Positions 48,393 through 52,129 of a DNA stretch of 52,129 nucleotides are shown piece by piece. The DNA comes from Acidobacteriota bacterium. Lineage in GTDB: Bacteria; Acidobacteriota; Vicinamibacteria; Vicinamibacterales; SCN-69-37. Location of the stretch: assembly GCA_005799825.1 (NCBI GenBank), contig SYFT01000006.1, positions 1 through 52,129 of the forward strand. The letters are read 5' to 3'. Every line of letters starts with the position of its first letter. The first letter of the stretch is position 1. Under the pieces are notes generated by a model, which worked only from the letters and a program-made list of their open reading frames with translations, had not been told where the DNA came from and did no database searches. The position numbers were made by a program, and so were the translations under genes.

Positions 48393-49800
48393 GATTGGCC
48401 ACCGTCAGCGCGGTGTTGTTGAGCGCGCGATGATCATCCGCGTCGCAGGGGTTAGTTGTCAGGACTCCAAGAACGCAGTCGGTGCGAGTGCCACCCGGCA
48501 CCCCCATCGCTTCTCCAGGCAGGAACCAGAGGTTCCCGCGGCAGGCGAAACTTCCCCCGTTGCAAAACGGGTTCAGGCGATTGTCAGGATTAGCCCACGC
48601 CAGCAGCCGCGTGCAGTTGAACCCCTGCACGGCACAGGCGTCGTTATACGACATGACGGTTCGCCACCGCTGGCCTAGGCGGGTGTTGTTGTAGCCGTGG
48701 GCGTAGGTGTAGGGGGTGATAGCTGTGCTCACGTACCAGTCGTGGTGCGCCCCCATGTTGTGCCCCCACTCGTGGGCCACGGTCAGGCCGGGCGTGACAC
48801 ACACGGTATCCGTGACGCTGTAGCCGAACGGGTCGAACGCGGGGCTGACAGTGGACATCACGTAGGCAATTCCGCAGGCATCGGCACCGCTGCCCGGGTG
48901 CACCAGCATCATCACAAGATCGGCGCCAAACTGATTTCGCAGCGCTGCCACGCCGCTCAAGGCGCCGGCGCCGGTACGAAGGCTGGTGAGGTTCGTGCCG
49001 AAGGACCCGACTTCCGTGTACGGCACCAGAGCGCTGTGCACCAGGCGCACCCGATGCTTGACATCGCTGTTCGCATACGTTGTGTTGGTTTCGCTGAGGC
49101 CGATGTTGATGAGGTTGGCCATTCCTGCCGCACCCCCCGCGTGTTGCTGCGCCAGCGATGTGTAGACCACCATGACGTCAATGATGTCGGCCGTATCGGT
49201 AATGTTGCGATCGGCTGCGGTAGCCAGGGCCTCGGGAGAGTACGTGGGTTCGAGCGGATCCGCCTCCCGTGGAAGCGCGGCCTGATTCACCTGCGAGATC
49301 ACGTGTACTTCGCCCGCAGGCTGGGGATTGGCGGCCCGTGACTCCGCCGATGCTGGGCGAATGTTGAACGTGCCTGAGGGCATCACCACGCTGCCGGCCA
49401 GCAGTCCTCCCCCGTACACCAGCGTGACCGAGCTTCCGGGCACACCATCTACGTGCCCCACCCAGGTGACACCCGACGTATTGGGATCGAAGCGATCGAA
49501 TGCCGCGACGATGGAGACATCGGAAAAGAGTTCGAGCGACAAGGACGGTTCGCGAACCAGTTGCGGGCGGGTCCGGGGATCCGGCAGTGTGTTGACGTCC
49601 AGCGCCACCGCGCGCGACCGCATCACGCTCTGGTTGCCGGAGGCGAGGATTTGGTTTAGGGCCGCGCCCGGCAACAGCGCGTCGGTCGACAGCGAACTCG
49701 ACGACGCCTGAACAGGCCCCAGCCACGACGGGCTCAGCGCCATGACCAAGCCGGCTCCGGCCAGCACACCTGCGCGAACCAGCGACAAAGATCTACCCAT
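48349..49800 (-). CDS. Exported metzincin (M12-like zinc protease)
   Basis: 483 aa with GGGAGG upstream of ATG 49800 and a TATAGT box further up. After the signal peptide (VRAGVLAGAGLVMALSPSWL), a propeptide-like beta region of about 190 residues precedes the catalytic domain. The zinc site is VAHEWGHNMGAHHDWY, the full HExxHxxGxxH metzincin motif, followed by RWRTVMSYNDAC, a Met-turn (VMSY). Reprolysin-like secreted proteases of this layout degrade extracellular protein. Its C-terminus overlaps DUF420 antiparallel by 44 nt. Confidence 0.9.
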   Translation of the reverse strand: MGRSLSLVRAGVLAGAGLVMALSPSWLGPVQASSSSLSTDALLPGAALNQILASGNQSVMRSRAVALDVNTLPDPRTRPQLVREPSLSLELFSDVSIVAAFDRFDPNTSGVTWVGHVDGVPGSSVTLVYGGGLLAGSVVMPSGTFNIRPASAESRAANPQPAGEVHVISQVNQAALPREADPLEPTYSPEALATAADRNITDTADIIDVMVVYTSLAQQHAGGAAGMANLINIGLSETNTTYANSDVKHRVRLVHSALVPYTEVGSFGTNLTSLRTGAGALSGVAALRNQFGADLVMMLVHPGSGADACGIAYVMSTVSPAFDPFGYSVTDTVCVTPGLTVAHEWGHNMGAHHDWYVSTAITPYTYAHGYNNTRLGQRWRTVMSYNDACAVQGFNCTRLLAWANPDNRLNPFCNGGSFACRGNLWFLPGEAMGVPGGTRTDCVLGVLTTNPCDADDHRALNNTALTVANLRQRVVASTTSDKR

Positions 49801-49859
49801 ACTCTGCCTCCCGCTGCAACTATACTGCCGTCCACGCGCTTTTTTTCAGGGAGACACGC

Positions 49860-50993
49860 ATGCACCCTTCGCCCCGATCCGTTCGCCGGCCCGACACGCG
49901 AGTCTTCGCAACGCTGACCGCCATCGCCCTTGCCGGATTGTGGCCGGCAGCTGCCCAGGCCCAGAACGCGGCTCGGCCCAGCAAGTGGACCATCGAGTTC
50001 TCCGGCGGCGTGTCCTCCTCATCGTCAGCCTCAAGCGGAGGCGCTGCGCCGACGTTTGCCCCGGGCACGCCGTTCACGACTCAATCCGGGCAGCAGAGCC
50101 GGGCAGTCTCTTCCTGGTACTTCGGCGATGGTGCGGGACTTTTAAATCAGGTGCAGGCCCGCTTCGCCGCCATCGCCGGCACGCCCTTCCCTGAAATTAC
50201 ACCGCTCGATTCCGCGTTGGGCGGCAACGCCGCAAGCCGCAAGAGCGGTGGCGCGTTTGGCATTCGCGTGGGGCGAACGCTCACGGCGAAGCTCAGCATC
50301 GAATTCAGCGCCGAGCGCAGCCTGGCGAAGCTGGGGTTGACCAGTGCACTGCAGAATGCGCTGGAAGCCAGCAGGGCCAGCTTTGAGGACGCGTTCCTGG
50401 CGTTGCTCAGCACGGCGCCGGTCACCAATCTGACGGTCTCTTCACAGCTCACCACACCCGATCGGGCGAACAGCCAGACGCGGGTGGCGGGCGCGGTGAA
50501 GTGGACAGTGCTCAGCGGAAACAAGTTAGCGGCATATATGACCGCCGGAGGCGGGGTGATGCTGAATAGCGGCGCAGGTCCTGAGGCGATCCTCAACGGC
50601 AGATATACATTCAGGCTCTTCGGCGCGTTCCTTATGGACGAAACCGACCGCGTGGTGGTGAGCGTGACTCAGCCGAAGAACAACGCGATGGGCCTTGTCG
50701 GCGGCGGATTCACATACGACCTGTCTGCGCGCACTGGAATACGAGCCGACGTGCGCTTGCTCGTGAACTCCACGAAGGAAGTGACGAAACTGACCGCTGC
50801 GCCTGCCCTTGTCACGGCTACGGCCAGCACCACCGGCGTCTTGCCCTCGGTCACAAACCCGGGGATCCAGTTCAGCACGCAACCAAACGTGCGGTCGACA
50901 ATGAGTGGCCCAAATCTGAGCCTCACGCTGTTCGAAGGCTCGGGCACCAACCGGCAGGTGGCGGTGACCATCGGGGTATTTAGGCGATTCTGA
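49860..50993 (+). CDS. Outer-membrane beta-barrel-like protein
   Basis: 377 aa with GGGAGA before the ATG and a signal peptide (LTAIALAGLWPAAAQAQ). The mature part begins KWTIEFSGGVSSS and shows alternating hydrophobic strands (GAFGIRVGRTLTAKLSIEFSAE, VGGGFTYDLSARTGIRADVRLL). It ends VAVTIGVFRRF with a terminal Phe, the C-terminal signature recognised by the barrel-assembly machinery. The specific family was not recognised. A GTCCC array starts at the base after its TGA. Confidence 0.75.
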   Translation: MHPSPRSVRRPDTRVFATLTAIALAGLWPAAAQAQNAARPSKWTIEFSGGVSSSSSASSGGAAPTFAPGTPFTTQSGQQSRAVSSWYFGDGAGLLNQVQARFAAIAGTPFPEITPLDSALGGNAASRKSGGAFGIRVGRTLTAKLSIEFSAERSLAKLGLTSALQNALEASRASFEDAFLALLSTAPVTNLTVSSQLTTPDRANSQTRVAGAVKWTVLSGNKLAAYMTAGGGVMLNSGAGPEAILNGRYTFRLFGAFLMDETDRVVVSVTQPKNNAMGLVGGGFTYDLSARTGIRADVRLLVNSTKEVTKLTAAPALVTATASTTGVLPSVTNPGIQFSTQPNVRSTMSGPNLSLTLFEGSGTNRQVAVTIGVFRRF

Positions 50994-51014
50994 GTCCCGG
51001 GTCCGGGACCCTAG
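50994..51014. repeat. GTCCC-type array between convergent stops
   Basis: GTCCCGGGTCCGGGACCCTA: a short self-complementary member of the family, placed directly between the TGA at 50993 and the TAG of the NamZ-like gene at 51016. Confidence 0.75.
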
Positions 51015-51015
51015 A

Positions 51016-52129
51016 CTAGTAAAGCAGGTACTTGGCGCGCAGCAGGCGCCAGCGCGCTTCGCCGCCGCTCCACGTGGCCGCGATGGCGGCCGGGTCGTCG
51101 CCACTCTTGAGGCGCGCCAGGCCGGAGGCTGATCCAAACAGCCGCAACGAGGAATCGATCTCGAACATGTCCGGGAACAGCCGCAGGAGCGCGGACGCGA
51201 TTTCCACGCCCATCCGCACGGGACGCACGGCATTTCTGTCGGTGACAACAATAAAGACGCCCTGGCAGGCTTCGTTGGCAAACTTGCTCGCGTTGGGCGT
51301 GAACTGTTCAGGATAAAACCGCACGCCTGGAATCGCCCGGGCGTTCAGCGCTTCGGCGAGGCGGACACCATCGATCCACGGCGCACCGACATGTTCGAAA
51401 GGCGTATCGGTGCCGCGCCCGACCGAGAGGTTCGCGCTCTCGAATGACGCGAGCCCTGTATACAGCGTGGCGGCGTAGAGGTTCCGCATGTTTGGCGACG
51501 GGCTAATCCACATCAGCCCGGTGTTATCGAACCAGCCGTCACGCCGCCAGTTGCGCATTGCCACAACCGTCAGGTCCGCGCCGATCTTTTTCTCTGCATT
51601 AAACAGCCGTGCGAGTTCGCCAAGGGTCATGCCGTGGCGGGTGGGCATAGCAGGCAGGTAGCCAATGAAGCTCACTGCATCGAGATCAAGTACAGGGCCC
51701 TCGATGTGCACGCCGCCAATGGGGTTCGGCCGATCGAGTACGAAGACCTTGATCTTGCGCGATGCCGCCTCCTCCATCACAAACGCCATCGTGGTCATGT
51801 AGGTGTAGAAGCGCGCGCCAACATCCTGCAGGTCGATGACGATGGCGTCGAGGCCGGCGAGCATCGCGTCGGTTGGACGCCGTGTGTCGCCATACAACGA
51901 GTGAATCGGCAAGTCGGTCTTGGCGTCGTGCGTGGAGGGTACGGCGGCGTCCAGAATTCCGCGGATGCCGTGTTCGGGGCTGAAGAGGGCGGCCAGCTTC
52001 ACGTCCGGGGCGGCGGCCAGCACGTCGATGGTGGCGGCGCCGTCACGCACGCGGCCGGTGTGGTTGGTGAGCAGGCCCACACGCAGGCCCTTGAGCGCGG
52101 CGAACCCGCCGGCACGAAGCACATCGATG
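51016..52129 (-). CDS. DUF1343 / exo-beta-N-acetylmuramidase NamZ-like, 5' end off window
   Basis: At least 371 codons, ending at 51016. The first visible residues (IDVLRAGGFAALKGLRVGLL) match the start of the mature NamZ domain (G-I-D-x-L), so the true start and probably a signal peptide lie beyond the right edge; GTG 52122 in the ORF track is not the real start. Motifs include LFSPEHGIRG, DLQDVGARFYTYMTTM, LDRPNPIGG and SVGRGTDTPFEHVGAPWIDG. The family releases terminal MurNAc from peptidoglycan fragments during cell-wall recycling. It fits functionally with the exported dipeptidases in the window, though it is not linked to them. Confidence 0.88.
   Translation of the reverse strand, partial: IDVLRAGGFAALKGLRVGLLTNHTGRVRDGAATIDVLAAAPDVKLAALFSPEHGIRGILDAAVPSTHDAKTDLPIHSLYGDTRRPTDAMLAGLDAIVIDLQDVGARFYTYMTTMAFVMEEAASRKIKVFVLDRPNPIGGVHIEGPVLDLDAVSFIGYLPAMPTRHGMTLGELARLFNAEKKIGADLTVVAMRNWRRDGWFDNTGLMWISPSPNMRNLYAATLYTGLASFESANLSVGRGTDTPFEHVGAPWIDGVRLAEALNARAIPGVRFYPEQFTPNASKFANEACQGVFIVVTDRNAVRPVRMGVEIASALLRLFPDMFEIDSSLRLFGSASGLARLKSGDDPAAIAATWSGGEARWRLLRAKYLLY

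Noticed and set aside
49842-49850. T-run at CGCGCTTTTTTTCAGG as a terminator
   Set aside because: No stable stem precedes it; it lies in the leader of the outer-membrane protein gene.

Overview
This 52 kb window is a GC-rich, gene-dense bacterial chromosome segment, most likely from Acidobacteriota and probably the Vicinamibacteria lineage. That placement is inferred from gene content: paired VWA proteins of the acidobacterial VWFA-related type, DUF3299, DUF2911, Gly/Ala-rich M14 and S41 peptidases, and many exported proteins of unknown role. No rRNA was seen to confirm it. About 46 intact or window-edge protein genes, one tRNA and several gene remnants can be supported. Both ends cut through genes: fabI on the left and a DUF1343/NamZ-like gene on the right.

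Layout. 0-5 kb: fabI, an RGG-like disordered protein, an S41 peptidase, a PQQ-type beta-propeller and a small conserved protein. 5-10 kb: a hyuA-hyuB-MFS operon for oxoproline/hydantoin-type substrates. 10-17.5 kb: an SCO lipoprotein, a histidine kinase remnant, an orphan DGQHR/DndB-like protein, a large M14 peptidase, an HGSNAT-like acyltransferase and OsmC, followed by decayed sequence holding a broken Phd antitoxin and a Tat-signal fragment. 17.5-29 kb: M19 dipeptidase and SGNH hydrolase; an operon of exported Mn-type superoxide dismutase, a Cys/His-rich small protein and a TonB receptor; CorA and an AI-2E-type permease; pssA wedged between two truncated genes; a four-helix-bundle gene; glutaminyl cyclase and a radical SAM protein. 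29-41 kb: gph and a DUF3299-ABC operon, tandem VWA genes, an M24 peptidase whose start codon lies in a long palindrome, twin lipoproteins, and proline racemase-like and ornithine cyclodeaminase-like genes facing away from each other. 41-46 kb: an operon of CHASE2-adenylate cyclase, M48 protease and MscS channel with a cyclic-nucleotide domain. 46-52 kb: tRNA-Glu, then a cupredoxin-ctaB-DUF420 set for heme-copper oxidase maturation, a metzincin, an outer-membrane protein and NamZ.

Three signals cut across the genes. First, at least ten operon-first genes have a TANNNT box exactly 6 or 7 nt before the start codon, which predicts leaderless mRNAs. Second, heptanucleotide arrays built on GTCCAGA or GTCCCGG are scattered at nine places, usually directly after stop codons. 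Third, several genes (histidine kinase, M1 peptidase, DUF2911, Phd, a Tat protein) survive only as fragments whose broken ends abut intact genes.

The most system-like finding is the overlapping operon that encodes a membrane adenylate cyclase together with a mechanosensitive-type channel carrying a cAMP-binding domain. This looks like a self-contained sensor, second messenger and channel circuit. Everything here was read by eye from sequence and the ORF track; no homology search or folding program was run.
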